The notes under the pieces are model-generated. The model was not told the origin of the DNA and searched no databases. It saw only the letters and a program-made list of their open reading frames with translations. A stretch of 64,000 nucleotides of DNA from Echinometra lucunter (lineage: Eukaryota; Echinodermata; Echinoidea; Camarodonta; Echinometridae): assembly GCA_029962745.1 (NCBI GenBank), contig CM057155.1:34692264-34756263 (forward strand), given 5' to 3'. This document shows, in pieces, positions 45,733 through 55,909 of this stretch. The translations under genes were made by a program, and so were the position numbers. Numbering within the stretch: position 1 is the first letter of the stretch; the number at the start of each line of letters is the position of its first letter.

Positions 45733-46560
45733 CTACAGAACAATCAACCACAGGTGGCGCTCTTGCACCTGCACATACTCATGATGTTTCTCCAAACCAA
45801 ACACTTGGGCCAGAAGCTCTTTCTCTATCTGTGAGTACCTTGTTTCCGCTGGTGTCAATGCTCGACTGGCATACACGACTGGTTGTCCGTGTTGGAGAAG
45901 TGCGAAACCAAGGCCAAACTGAGATGCATCTCCTTGGCCCTCTGTTGGAGCTGATGCATCAAAGTAACGGAGTACAGGGGCTTCACACACTTTCTGTTTG
46001 ATCATGTCGAAAGCTTCTTGTTGTTGTTCACCCCATGTCCACACAGTCTTTGTGGGTGAGACGGCGGAGAGGTTCACTGATATTGGAGAGTGCTGGGAGA
46101 AACTTTGACAGGTATTTCACCATACCTATGAAGTGTTGCAGCGCTTCTACTGACATTGGGACAGGCATATTCTAGACAGCTGTCACTTTGTCCGGATCTG
46201 CCTTTAAACCGTCCTTGGTCATGACATGTCCCATGAACTTCACTTTGTCAGCTTTGAAGTCGAACTTGTCGGGATTCAGTCTAATTCCCCTCTCAGTGCA
46301 TCTCTCGAGGAACAGCTGGAGGTTACGATCGTGATCACGACTTGCATTTACCACTGTATCTCCACGGCCAGCGATCAAGATATCGTCCGCTATCTTGTAC
46401 ATTGCAGGTAAACCCTCCCAATTCTGATCAAGGTGACCCTGAAAAATCTTGGGTGCCGGACTGATGCCGAAAGACATTCTCTTCCACCTAAACCATGCTC
46501 TGGTGGTGATTGCCCCAGCTGCTGTGTCTATGCTGGGCCTCTGGGTCGCTGGTGCTCTGG
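45733..46560 (-). pseudogene. Ty3/gypsy RT-RNase H fragment
   Basis: On the minus strand from about 46490: RMSFGISPAPKIFQGHLDQN and YKIADDILIAGRGD (an ADD-type active site common in some gypsy lineages), then KFMGHVMTKDGLKADPDKV. The connection domain (LQHFIGMVKYLSKFLPALSN) and RNase H start (DASQFGLGFALLQHGQPVVY, RYSQIEKELLAQVF) follow. Stops and at least one frameshift (about 46040) break it. The RT fingers, protease and Gag are absent; a minisatellite replaces them. Confidence 0.8.
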
Positions 46561-46860
46561 TGGTGATTGCCCCAGGTGCTGTGTCTATACTGGGCCTCTG
46601 GGTCGCCGTGACTATGCTGGGCGCCTGGGTCGCTGGTGCTCTTGTGGTGATTACCCCAGCTGCTGTGTCTATGCTGGGCGCCTGGGTCGCCGTGCCATCG
46701 CCGGCCGCCTGGGTCGCCGTGCCGTCACCAGCCGCCTGGGTCGCCGGTGCTCTGGTGGTGATTGCCCCAGCTGCTGTGTGTATGCTGGGCGCCTGGGTCG
46801 CCCGTGCTCTGGTGGGGATTGCCCCAGCTGCTGTGTCTATGCTGGTTATTTTACATGTTG
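46488..46860. repeat. minisatellite joined in frame to a gypsy RT fragment
   Basis: Units of about 57-63 bp of the type CTGGTGGTGATTGCCCCAGC-TGCTGTGTCTATGCTGGGC-GCCTGGGTCGC, with shorter variants. On the minus strand they read TQAPSIDTAAGAITTRAPA repeats, continuing without a stop into RT residues WFRWKRMSFG. Plus-strand frames over it are also open. Confidence 0.85.
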
Positions 46861-46904
46861 TGTTCAAGCAATAAAAAGTTAATTGTCTTACACATTGTTA
46901 AGAG

Positions 46905-47117
46905 TTACTGTAAAAGTAGAAATTTTTGCAAAATTTTTATTTCCGCGAATTTCGTGAGTAGACATAAAATCGTGAAAATAAAAACTCGCGAATATAACCC
47001 TTTGCATTAGGTTTCTACATATCAATATCAAACGTGAAATTTAATTCTTGCGCAATTGACAAAATCTTCAAAATCGCGAAAATATCTTCTAGCGAAAATT
47101 TTGACTTTTTCAGTAGT
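46905..47117. mobile_element. MITE-like foldback (ACTGTAAAAGTAGAAATTTT type)
   Basis: The left end TTACTGTAAAAGTAGAAATT and the right end, read on the minus strand (TACTACTGAAAAAGTCAAAA), pair imperfectly. The interior has several CGCGAA/TTCGCG strings in both orientations. Confidence 0.55.
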
Positions 47118-47413
47118 ACGCCTAAGGTGAGTTTAATATTTTCAAAGACTTGAATTCCATTTCCTCAAAAAACACAACAGCTTTTGACAAAGCATCAGAT
47201 GAAATTGATTGGAAATGTAGAAACTAGAAAGAAAAAATTGCAATTGTAAAAAAAGCAACTCTAGTGGAATTACAGTCAAAATGTGTGAAAACCAATATTT
47301 GTTGATCTTCATGTTGACCACAATGTAAAATCTAGACATTTTTTGGACAGGTAGTGCTACATTATTTTGTAACCTTAAAAGTGAAAAAAAAAATCAAAGT
47401 GCTAAGCCTTTCT

Positions 47414-47495
47414 CCAAAAAAATTCTAAGTCCTAACCTTTAAAGGCTAAAGACTTAGATTTTTCCACTAAAGGTTAGGACTTAGAAAATTTTTGG
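47414..47495. repeat. hairpin with TAAGTCCTAACCTTT arms
   Basis: CCAAAAAAATTCTAAGTCCT and its near reverse complement at 47476-47495 bracket a short centre. Further AAAGGTTAGGACTT copies follow to 47530. Confidence 0.8.
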
Positions 47496-47848
47496 ACAAA
47501 GGTTAGCGGTTTCCCACTAATAAAGGTTAGGACTTTTAGGATTAATTGTAGGAGTTGTAATGTTAAAAGTATGGGTGTATTATGACAACCTTATAAAGCA
47601 TCAAAAATAATAACGACAAGTATTTTAATTACTATAAAATACCTCTCTTTTCCCATATAAATATTTCTACTAAGAAATAAGAAATAAAAATCAATGTGTG
47701 TGTTCCAGTTTACTTTGGAATCAATAGTCATCCATAAAAAAAACAAGACACATACATGTACATTGTATAATGAAAAGATCTTTAAAAATGGCAATGATGG
47801 GCAGCAGCAAATTAAATATCAGTCTTCTTCATGTATGTCTTAAAGGCC

Positions 47849-49356
47849 TCAATCACTTCGCTCCTCATAGACTGAGACAATGGCTTCGTCTTCATCATCG
47901 CTGTCGATGTCCATGTCTTCAGTTGGCTTACACACTTCAGCGTAGAATGCTGCCACAGTCTGAAGATATGTGCTAGGTCCATGCCCTTTCTGACGATCCA
48001 CTTCAATGCTTACTCCGATGGCACGCAGCAAGTTAGCAACATCCTTTTTCTTGGCTGGTTTTACACAGCTCTGCACCTCAAGGCGACGGATTTGAACAGT
48101 GGACCACTTCTTCCCCCGCTTCAAGATCGTATACTGCTCACCAAGTGCACTGTAGTAGGTGCAGACAGTTACTGGGGCTGGAGCGGGTCGGACTAGAATG
48201 CGCTTGGCCTCCGTAATCTTGAACGGTAGTGGTCGTTTGAGTGAACTTTCCAACGCATCTTTGAGTTCATATGCATGCCAATCCCGGCTGTGCACATACA
48301 CCTTGCCAACTGTTCCAAAGTGATGCAGGTAGTCAGAGGGCAGCAGGATGGTTTCTTTTCGGCGCAATTTCTTTTCTACCCTGCCAAATGCACGGTCTGC
48401 CGGCATGTATGAATGGCCTCTCACAGGGTAGACATGCTCGAACTCCACTTGATGGTCTGTTGCAACAATGTTGAGCATGCCAAGGACTGTTGAGTTCTTA
48501 TTTTGCCCAACGCATGAATCACTGAAGAGTTGCACTTTCTTGATGTTAGGGGATTCTATTAATCGTCTGTTCAGGAAGTCTTTGAGGGCACTGGCAACCT
48601 GGTTTGCACCTCTGCCCATCTCCTGCTCTCCCCAAGAGTAAAAGTGGATGTCCCCGTGATTCTGCTCACTGGGCACGTCCTTCACTCCACTTGGTTTGTG
48701 CTCAACGATACCCAGCACATACAGCCATAGCTGTCTAGCGTAATACGCCTCCCCAACTGGGGTCTTGGGTAGGGCCTGATTTTGCATTAAGTCACCAAAG
48801 ACACCATCAGCGTTGTATCATCCCCCTTCGTAGACATCAACTGGTAGAATTTCCTCGCTCTGCTTCTGTGAACCATCAGCTCGGTGATTAGGGTACGTTT
48901 TGTTGCCTCATCAGTCTCACTCGCAATCTTTGCTTTTTGCCCTGTGCAGAATGAGCACACATCAGTCTTGGGGCTGCCGAACACAAGGTTAAAATCGTGT
49001 ACAAAGATGCTGTAGTAAGTGCTGTACTTGACATGTTGATCGGAGTTCACTTTGTTGAATAGCTCCCACATTTTTTGGATGTTTAGAGAGGCTGGAAGAT
49101 AGCGCTTGTGTGGAGTCTTATTGCAACCGTAGTGCGATGAACAGCATCTGAAAGACTTGATGTGATTCCTGATCTTCTCCTTGTCTTCCGCAAACTCAGC
49201 GCTTTCACGTCGCCCGCCTCTCTTCTCTGTCCTTGGATTGTAGTTATAATCCCATGCGTGCTTTAGGAGGTTACCAAGTCGCTTTCTGCCCAGTGCAAGG
49301 ATGGACTGGAAGGTAGCTGAGCAGACTTCCACATTCTCCCCATCTTGTGTTGTAAT
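47849..49356 (-). CDS. transposon-like gene, long terminal exon with one frameshift
   Basis: On the minus strand the exon begins after acceptor CCAATACAG and opens ITTQDGENVEVCSATFQSIL. It carries a CxxC-type cluster (FRCCSSHYGC, then DVCSFCTGQK) and a helical stretch ending near 48790. The frame then shifts and continues as DLMQNQALPKTPVGEAYYAR, HGDIHFYSWGEQEMGRGANQ, KVQLFSDSCVGQNKN and VRGHSYMPADRAFGRVEKKL. It ends with an acidic tail and stop at 47849. About 500 residues in all. From memory this matches a widespread uncharacterised animal family (DUF7869-like). The ordered acidic residues (D in DLMQ, D in FSDSC, D/E in ADRAFGRVE) resemble an RNase H-fold transposase core; that is inference. 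An earlier exon must exist but was not identified. Confidence 0.6.
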
Positions 49357-49689
49357 CTGTATTGGGTGAAAAAATATATAGAAGAAAAAACATACAGGAC
49401 ATTACAATGTGTGAATGGTACAGAATGAATCAAATCTAGTTTTATTTTCCTGGAATGCAAATAACATAACTAAAATGACAAAACATTATCTATTTTAAAG
49501 TTATTTTTATCATCATTTTAATTTCATTTTATTCATTATTTTATTTTGGGAGGAAGGGGGAGGGATGTAAATTATGTAATAGGCTAATTAAAAAAAGTTA
49601 AAGGCATAAATTAACAGTTTCTAGTTTTAAAACATCTCAGCTGCATTGCCCTATGCTATTTAAATATCAGGTGGGGTGTAAAAATGAAC

Positions 49690-50160
49690 CTGTGATAAAA
49701 ATCAAGCTGCAAGATTATCAATTTGTGCTTCAACAAGTAAAAACTTCGAGATATCACCTCCATGGATAACTGCGTTAGAATTGTGGTGGTGTACCACCAT
49801 ATAAGCAAATTCATAGATAGCAAATACATGATTTTCTTCTCTTTTTCTTTTTTTTGCATTCTTGGTTGTTTTTTCTTCCATATAAACATAATTACACAGG
49901 TCAGGCATCTCACTTTTAAAATCTTTTAAATCGGCTAATCAACTGTTAAACAGTGGCCTAAAGTTTTTAATGTGACCATTTGTTTTTTACCTTCCACTTC
50001 AACCCAGTCTTCATTTTGATTTATGATTTGATTGTTTTTGCGTTGTTTTTTTTTTTCTTCCATATAAACATAATTACACAGGTCAGGAATCTCACTTTTC
50101 AAATTTTTTAAATCGGCTTACCATAATGTTAAACGGTGGCTTTAAGTTTTTAATGTAGAA
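49690..50160. repeat. imperfect direct duplication of about 100 bp
   Basis: TCTTCCATATAAACATAATT with the following ACACAGGTCAGGCATCTCAC occurs at about 49874 and again near 50056 (GGAATCTC variant), each followed by TTTTTAAATCGGC and AAGTTTTTAATG. A minus-strand frame at 49908-49702 is open but unrecognised. Confidence 0.65.
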
Positions 50161-50164
50161 TTGT

Positions 50165-50855
50165 GTGTATTATGATGTATTTATTTCCATTCATAAATGG
50201 ATTCATACAATCTTCCAAATGCGTCAACAATACATTTTCATGTAATACGCGATAAAAACATCCAACCACTAAAAAAATTAATTGCAACCAATCTCATGGT
50301 TTAAAAATATACAAACATGCATGTACATTCACAATATTAGGAGGAATTCTGAGCAACTATACATTGAATTTACATTTAAGTAAAATGAATAAGTATCTAT
50401 GAATGCAACATTCATTTTGCACACATATTATCATAATATTTTAACAAAAGGAAGCAAGTGACAAGATATTATGTGGCAGTTTGCAGGAATGATTAAAATT
50501 TTCTGTGGATTTTTTCCACTATTTTCCCTACTTTGGGGTGCTGAACATGAATCTACTTGTTGCCAAATTTATAAAAAGCCACCTCTGACTGTTACCATGG
50601 CAATGGGTTAATTTCCCAAAACTAACATAGATCTCTCAGTATATGGTAGAAAAAGGGAATGAAATGGACTGAAATCTTTCAATTTTGAGCCACCTATTCA
50701 AAATTTATCACAATTCTAATGATATAAGGTCATAAGCAGAGATTTAATGTTCAAAATATTAGCATTGGAATAAATTTAATGGTTTTCATCAACTTTCTGT
50801 GTCACTGTCAATTCTAAAATTCTCTTCTATTGTGTGAAGCTGGACAAAGTGTTCA
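50165..50855. other. non-coding stretch
   Basis: AT-rich; no exon or element boundary recognised. Confidence 0.5.
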
Positions 50856-50861
50856 ACAAGG

Positions 50862-51050
50862 AACTCCTAAAAGATCAGGATCCTATGGGCCTATTGTGCC
50901 TGTGTTGAAACAGGTCACTCTTGTAATGCCTGTCACACCACACCCACCTCCTTACTGGAGCACTACTGCTTTGGAGTGACAGGCATTACAAGAGTGACCT
51001 ATTACAACACAGGCATAATTGGCCTGTAGGATCCTGACCTATAAAGAGTT
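50862..51050. mobile_element. 189-bp foldback MITE with about 75-bp arms
   Basis: AACTCCTAAAAGATCAGGAT at the left and its near reverse complement at the right continue inward through GCCTGTGTTG and GTCACTCTTGTAATGCCTGT on both sides. The centre is CACACCCACCTCCTTACTGG or close. Confidence 0.85.
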
Positions 51051-51160
51051 CATCATTAGTTCCTCATGCAGATTACAAATTGGTGATCCATGCATTATCA
51101 TAAATTATTCAATGCCATGCCCATTATAGCATTGAATAATTCATTAATTATTACACTATC

Positions 51161-51361
51161 TCCCAAATCCCGCCAATTCAAGGATAAGTTTTCCACAACA
51201 TGCTTGGGCTACATGACTTCAGCTGAAACATCATTCACAGTATATGGTCTGGCAGAATGCCATGGTGGTATGAAAATTATTTATTCTTAATTTTGCATGT
51301 TTTCACTTGCTTCAATGATGGGAATATTTAATTGATCACACTGATCAAAATTAAATCACTA
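51161..51361. repeat. second copy of the 27.45-kb intron/exon segment
   Basis: AAGGATAAGTTTTCCACAAC to AAATTAAATCACT matches 27446-27625 closely, with 16 extra bases near 51224. The exon portion ends after about 40 bp, so it cannot encode the module. Confidence 0.8.
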
Positions 51362-51746
51362 AGTGCCGAGGCCTCATAACCTATCCATCCCTACCCATCG
51401 CCAACATGTGACAAGGGATATACCAAACTCTTCACTTTAGTTAAAGTACACAATATACATCATCCAACATTACACCTTCTTAATTCTCCAGTAGTCAGTG
51501 TGTATATACCTTATGATTATAGAAAAACTGCGCAAAGGCGCCAAAATTTTGAATTTTCCGCCAAACGGGCTTGCCCGCTGCCAAAAGCGCAGGTTTTCCT
51601 TGAAAAATATGCTGTAAAATTAAATACACGAAGTCCACCATGATATGCGTAAGTTACCACCGGTAGCAAACATAAGTATGCCATACCTTATTACTACACA
51701 TGACATCGTCAAATAAAAGCATTGCGTTGTATAATACTCTTCTCTG

Positions 51747-52293
51747 TCAGCTTACAAATAGTATGATTTGCCAAATTATTATAGGAACTCTAAAGTACAA
51801 ACCGAACATCATAACAATAACAGGAAAACCAAATGAAAAATTGTCAAACTGTAATAACACCATTACTCTAGCCATGAAACTATCTAACCTACAGCTCCTG
51901 CAAGGCTGCTCTTCTGCCGAGAAACCGTGATAAGTAATGCGAGGTAGTATGTCCAACCAAATAATGTTAACACCCGGGAACGTGGCCAAAAGCGTGTCTA
52001 GCAGTTCCTGCACGTGGACAAAAAATCACTCTCTTCGGCATAGCCCCTAAGTCGTTCGTTCCCACGTGAAGTAGAATATGGGTAGGCGTGCTCCGCTCCA
52101 TTTGTCTGCCCTTGCAAGACCGCACATGAGCAGCTACTTGGGCCAGCTTGAGTCCGCGCCGCCCAAACCATCTTACTGCCGCTGGAAGATCCATCCCGCC
52201 TGATGGCCTTTGGCGCACATACCAGCCTGCCCAGTAGAGAATCAAGTCACCTACCATCCAGACCGAGCTGACACCTGCATAATAATATAACAA
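51747..52293 (-). pseudogene. SGNH hydrolase domain of a DIRS/Ngaro-like element
   Basis: SGNH hydrolase domains accompany some tyrosine-recombinase retrotransposons. The minus-strand frame from 52293 shows VWMVGDLILYWAGW, where GDS is expected, so Leu stands in place of the nucleophilic Ser. LPAAVRWFGRRGLKLAQV and HILLHVGTNDLG (the block with Asn) follow. A frameshift near 52030 leads to FPGVNIIWLDILPRITY. The final Asp-His block is not seen. It follows the recombinase on the same strand. Confidence 0.7.
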
Positions 52294-52393
52294 AATACTC
52301 CCGGCAGAAATATGTTCTACACCACATGTACATAATATTTGGATAATATATACAAGCCTGCGAAATTGAATACTTAAATAACCAAAACCTTAT

Positions 52394-52770
52394 CTACGGT
52401 AACATGTTACAACTCATACGGATGTAACGCCTGTGTGTATTAGATGTCCAATGCCCCATACTCTGAATCACTGCGTCACTAAAGCCCGCCATGGCTGCCG
52501 AAGTGGCTGCACCGATGCGGAACGAATGTGCTGAAAATCGGGAAACCGGCAACTCCAAAAATGCCAAACACTGTCTCAATACCCTAGTGAATGCTCCCCG
52601 ACCCAAGGGGTCAAAGTGACAAAAGTGACAAAAGAAGGCTTCTCGAATTGTGGGACAAAGACTGACATATTCCACCACAGCCTTGACTGGACAAATGGAA
52701 GAATCCTGTGCTTCGGGTATGCTAATGTAACAACCCTGACCACGGTGGTCCGTCTTCGAGAAACGAATGT
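52394..52770 (-). pseudogene. tyrosine recombinase C-terminal domain of the DIRS/Ngaro-like element
   Basis: The minus-strand frame reads (from about 52770) IRFSKTDHRGQG, VEYVSLCPT, GRGAFTRVLRQCLAFLEL and SAHSFRIGAATSAAMAGF, then SMGHWTSNTHRRYIRM. The H-x-x-R box, the later H/W position and the nucleophile Tyr in RRYIR are present. The N-terminal half is missing because RT sequence joins directly upstream near 52787. Confidence 0.8.
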
Positions 52771-52786
52771 GGACTTTCAGACACTG

Positions 52787-53927
52787 CTACCAGACAAAAT
52801 TCAACCTTCCAATGAGGGATTGCATTTCCTTCAACAAGACCTTTTCCCTCTGGAACATGGCGCCAATAACCTCAACGAGAGCCTCGACTTTATCCATAGG
52901 GACCCTAACCAATCCCGACACAGAATCGATTTCTAGACCCAAGTACACCATAGTGGTGGTTGGTCCTTCAGTCTTTTCCCTAGCAACTGGTACTCCAAAG
53001 CGTTCGCACATAGCTTCAAAACACAACATTAAATGCCGACACTCTGTGTCTGAGGTGCCAGCAAAAAGATATCGTCTGAATGATGCAAATCACAACGCAA
53101 ACCAGAAACCTTTCGGCAGCAATCCTCCAAAAAGGAACTAAACTTCTCAAACGTTGAACAGGCACCCCATTGGCATGCAACGATCAAAATAATACTTTCC
53201 GTCAATTTTCATCCCCAACAAATCAAAATCATGCGGGTGTACTGGTAACAGGCGGAAAGCAGATTTAATGTCAGTCTTCCCCATGCATGTACCTTTACCC
53301 ATATTATTAATTAAGGATACCGCCTCATGAAAGCTTGTATACACTACTGTACAAGTTGTTGGATCAATTTGTTCATTAACTGACTGCCCCCTAGGCACCG
53401 AAAGATGATGTGTCATGCGATACTCTCCCGGGGTTTTCTTTGGAACCATACCTACTGGAGAGCACCGAAAATTGACAAAAGGCAGAAGGAAAACGGGCCC
53501 ACTATTCTACCCATAGAAACTTCTTTATTCACCTTGTCTATCAGCTTATCATGCAATTCCCGTGCAGATTTCAAATTATTCTCTTCATTCGGAACCCTGG
53601 GACCCTGAAAGCCCAACGAAAGCCCTGCTTAAATCCGTCCAACAGAACTTTTGCATCCTCCCTGTTCTCATAATTAGATAAGAATGGCGTTAGATGCTGC
53701 AATTTAATTGGGGTGGGCGCTAGCTCCCTCAGCCCCAGTGCCAAGCTGGCCCTTCCGAGCATCACAGGTGCTTGCTCCATGCCTGTCAGACCTGCATTGC
53801 ACGCACAAATGGGCATATTTGCAACAGGGCATAACTGTGCGTGCAGAATTGTAATTGACACGCTAGCGACGGATACGCTTCCCCCATGCCTTTGAAGTCT
53901 ACCGCCGCTACGCGTGGGAACGACCAA
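52787..53927 (-). pseudogene. DIRS/Ngaro-like reverse transcriptase, frameshifted
   Basis: The minus strand shows FLSNYENREDAKVLLDGFKQ, RELHDKLIDKVNKEVSMG, VPKKTPGEYRMTHHLSVPRG and GKTDIKSAFRLLPVHP. An active-site region reading HHSDDIFLLAG (HSDD in place of YxDD) and TMVYLGLEIDSVSGLVRVPM follow. Shifts occur near 53490 and 53070. RNase H and the recombinase N-terminus, which should follow LIGRLNF, are deleted. No terminal repeats were identified. Confidence 0.8.
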
Positions 53928-54014
53928 ACCACAAAGGTTCAGGAACAGCTGTAAATCATATTAACGCTTTTCGCGTTAATATGTATTATTATTATTACCG
54001 AAGAGTATTGATAA

Positions 54015-54398
54015 GTGAGAGTCATTATTATGCTTGTCCTCTTAAGAGTATTAAGGAAATACATTGAACTAGTTGATATTGTTATGGGTTCAGATCAGTG
54101 TTTGTTTAAGCCTGGTTATTGTAATAAAGGAAAGATTAATTTGATGAAGAAATACAAACAAATCAGTTACACTACAGTTTGTGAGACAGTAATAAAAAGG
54201 CAACAAGAAGTGTGTGGCCAGGCAAATTTAGGTCTATATTCATTTCAGGCTAATTGCGCTACTGCAGCAGCAAGGGCATCTGTACCAGACAGGTTATGGA
54301 AAAGGCACGGCAGGTGGAAAAGTGAAACAGCGAAAGAAAGATATGTTGATGATAGTACTAATCATAAATTATTGGTAACCAAATCTCTGAATTTGTGA
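54015..54398 (+). pseudogene. second tyrosine recombinase fragment, catalytic residues lost
   Basis: The plus-strand frame ends with YTTVCETVIKRQQEVCG, LYSFQANCATAAARASVPDR, LWKRHGRWKSETAKERYVDD and a stop after LVTKSLNL. This is the C-terminal domain of the XerD-like/Crypton-like recombinases common in marine invertebrates. The usual HSFR box reads YSFQ, so both catalytic residues there are changed. HGRW and the Tyr in ERYV remain. It faces the Ngaro-like element but belongs to a different recombinase family. The N-terminal part is absent. Confidence 0.65.
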
Positions 54399-54833
54399 GT
54401 TTGAGTCACTGATCTAAGGTTAGTTTATTAGACAATTTCGTTAATGTATAATGACAAAAAAAAAAAAAAAAAACCCTTGCGCAGTTCAAGAAGAAGAAGG
54501 TCAAGCAGGCATAATGAAATATTCCATTATTTTCTTATTTGAAATGCAGAGGTGGTCATCTATGTCTCATAGTATATTGAAAGTTTCATTCTAGAAAAAA
54601 AAAAGAGACATGGGTACTGTTAGGTTCATTTGTATAAGAAATGTTTAGGTAAAAGTTAATGTTCATAAAATAGGTAGTGATAGAATGTCAATTTGCGTAT
54701 TTATGAAAATATTTTAAGCATGTGCATAATTGAGATGATTAAATGGAAAAATCGCACATTACTAGCATATTTTGTGGTATGCTGTTTCTTTTCATATTAC
54801 TCTCAATTATTAAGAATATTAATAACGAGAATA

Positions 54834-54862
54834 GAATTCGTCATAGACTCGTGACGAATTAG
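54834..54862. repeat. small stem-loop
   Basis: GAATTCGTCA and TGACGAATT flank an 8-base loop. It may be an element end; nothing else supports it. Confidence 0.4.
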
Positions 54863-55204
54863 GTGGTCTGTCGGCATCTTTTAGGTTTCGACATGGATTG
54901 TGATAAATTCGTTGGTAAGACTTTTGATAAAATTTTTACGCCTCGATAGGAGACTAACGTCATAGAAATTGGATGGTTTGATATCGCAGAATACTTAAAA
55001 GATGATCCAAAGCTTGAATTCACCTTAACCAATCAGATTTTCTATAGGGTTATACATAAACTACTGTGTGCTGCATTGCTATTGTCATAACGGGCCAAAA
55101 TCAGCAGTTTATTTCATCGACTGTGACTGTATATGTAATCATAGAGTTAAAGAGGATAGTAATATAACATGTAAAAATAAAGCAAACGGAAAAAAAAAAT
55201 TGCC

Positions 55205-55258
55205 CCTTTCCCTCCGGGACTCAAACCAGGGACCTTGAGCATGTGAGGCAAGTGCTTT
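55205..55258 (-). other. 3' half of a tRNA-Val-like sequence
   Basis: On the minus strand, CTTGCCTCACATGCTCAAGG followed by TCCCTGGTTTGAGTCCC matches the anticodon and T arms of eukaryotic tRNA-Val(CAC), with a near-consensus B box (GGTTTGAGTCC). The 5' half is missing. A long T run follows GGGGCAATTT. It could be a tRNA fragment or the remains of a tRNA-derived SINE; it is not a functional tRNA gene. Confidence 0.4.
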
Positions 55259-55259
55259 G

Positions 55260-55690
55260 AAGGTATATCTGAAAACAGCTCATAGAGATAACACGTTGAT
55301 TCAAAACGGAATTCTAATATCAGGTTTTCCACTCAAAATTTCACATGTTTTCGACATTTGATTAAAAAAACATATGAATGCATAAGATAGAGAATTTTCT
55401 CAGCTGCAACATACTTAAAGATGGGCGAAAATCAAGCAGAAATAAGGAAGATGTTGATCAAAGAAGACGAGAATGTAGAATCAAGAATTACATAAAGGTC
55501 ATATCCCATAGAGAATACACGCAAATTGAGAAAAATTGACATTGTACCTTTAATCGTGAATTAAGACCATGATGTCTTCATCAAAATGAGTAATAATGAA
55601 TAGCATATTTGTAGAGAATTGTCTCAGCTACAACATATTGAAATCTCAGCGAAAATTGATGAATATTAAGCGAGATAGTCTCAGTTAAAG
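55260..55690. repeat. two diverged copies of a GAGAATT-CTCAGCT motif block
   Basis: AGAGAATTTTCTCAGCTGCA (near 55389) and AGAGAATTGTCTCAGCTACA (near 55613), each followed by ACATA and GCGAAAAT, suggest a diverged direct repeat of about 225 bp. No gene. Confidence 0.45.
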
Positions 55691-55909
55691 ATAAAAAATA
55701 TGACGTCATTATGGAAAAAATGAAATTTTGACTTCACCTGAGAATATGACGACGTTCCGACTGCTCGACCCTCAAATATTTTTCGTGAATTCAAATCTCC
55801 ATTTCATAGGCTTTCAGAAAATGCAAAAAAATTGGGGGGTCCCCATGCTATTTAATGAGCTATGGCAGATTTCCAAAGGGCATGTTTTTGCATGTTTTTA
55901 CGTTATTTA

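Noticed and set aside
46433..46882. 149- and 141-codon plus-strand frames over the 46.5-kb minisatellite
   Set aside because: The DNA repeat leaves several frames open; only the minus frame continues into a recognisable RT.
55205..55258. Functional tRNA gene
   Set aside because: Only the 3' half is present; acceptor and D arms are missing.
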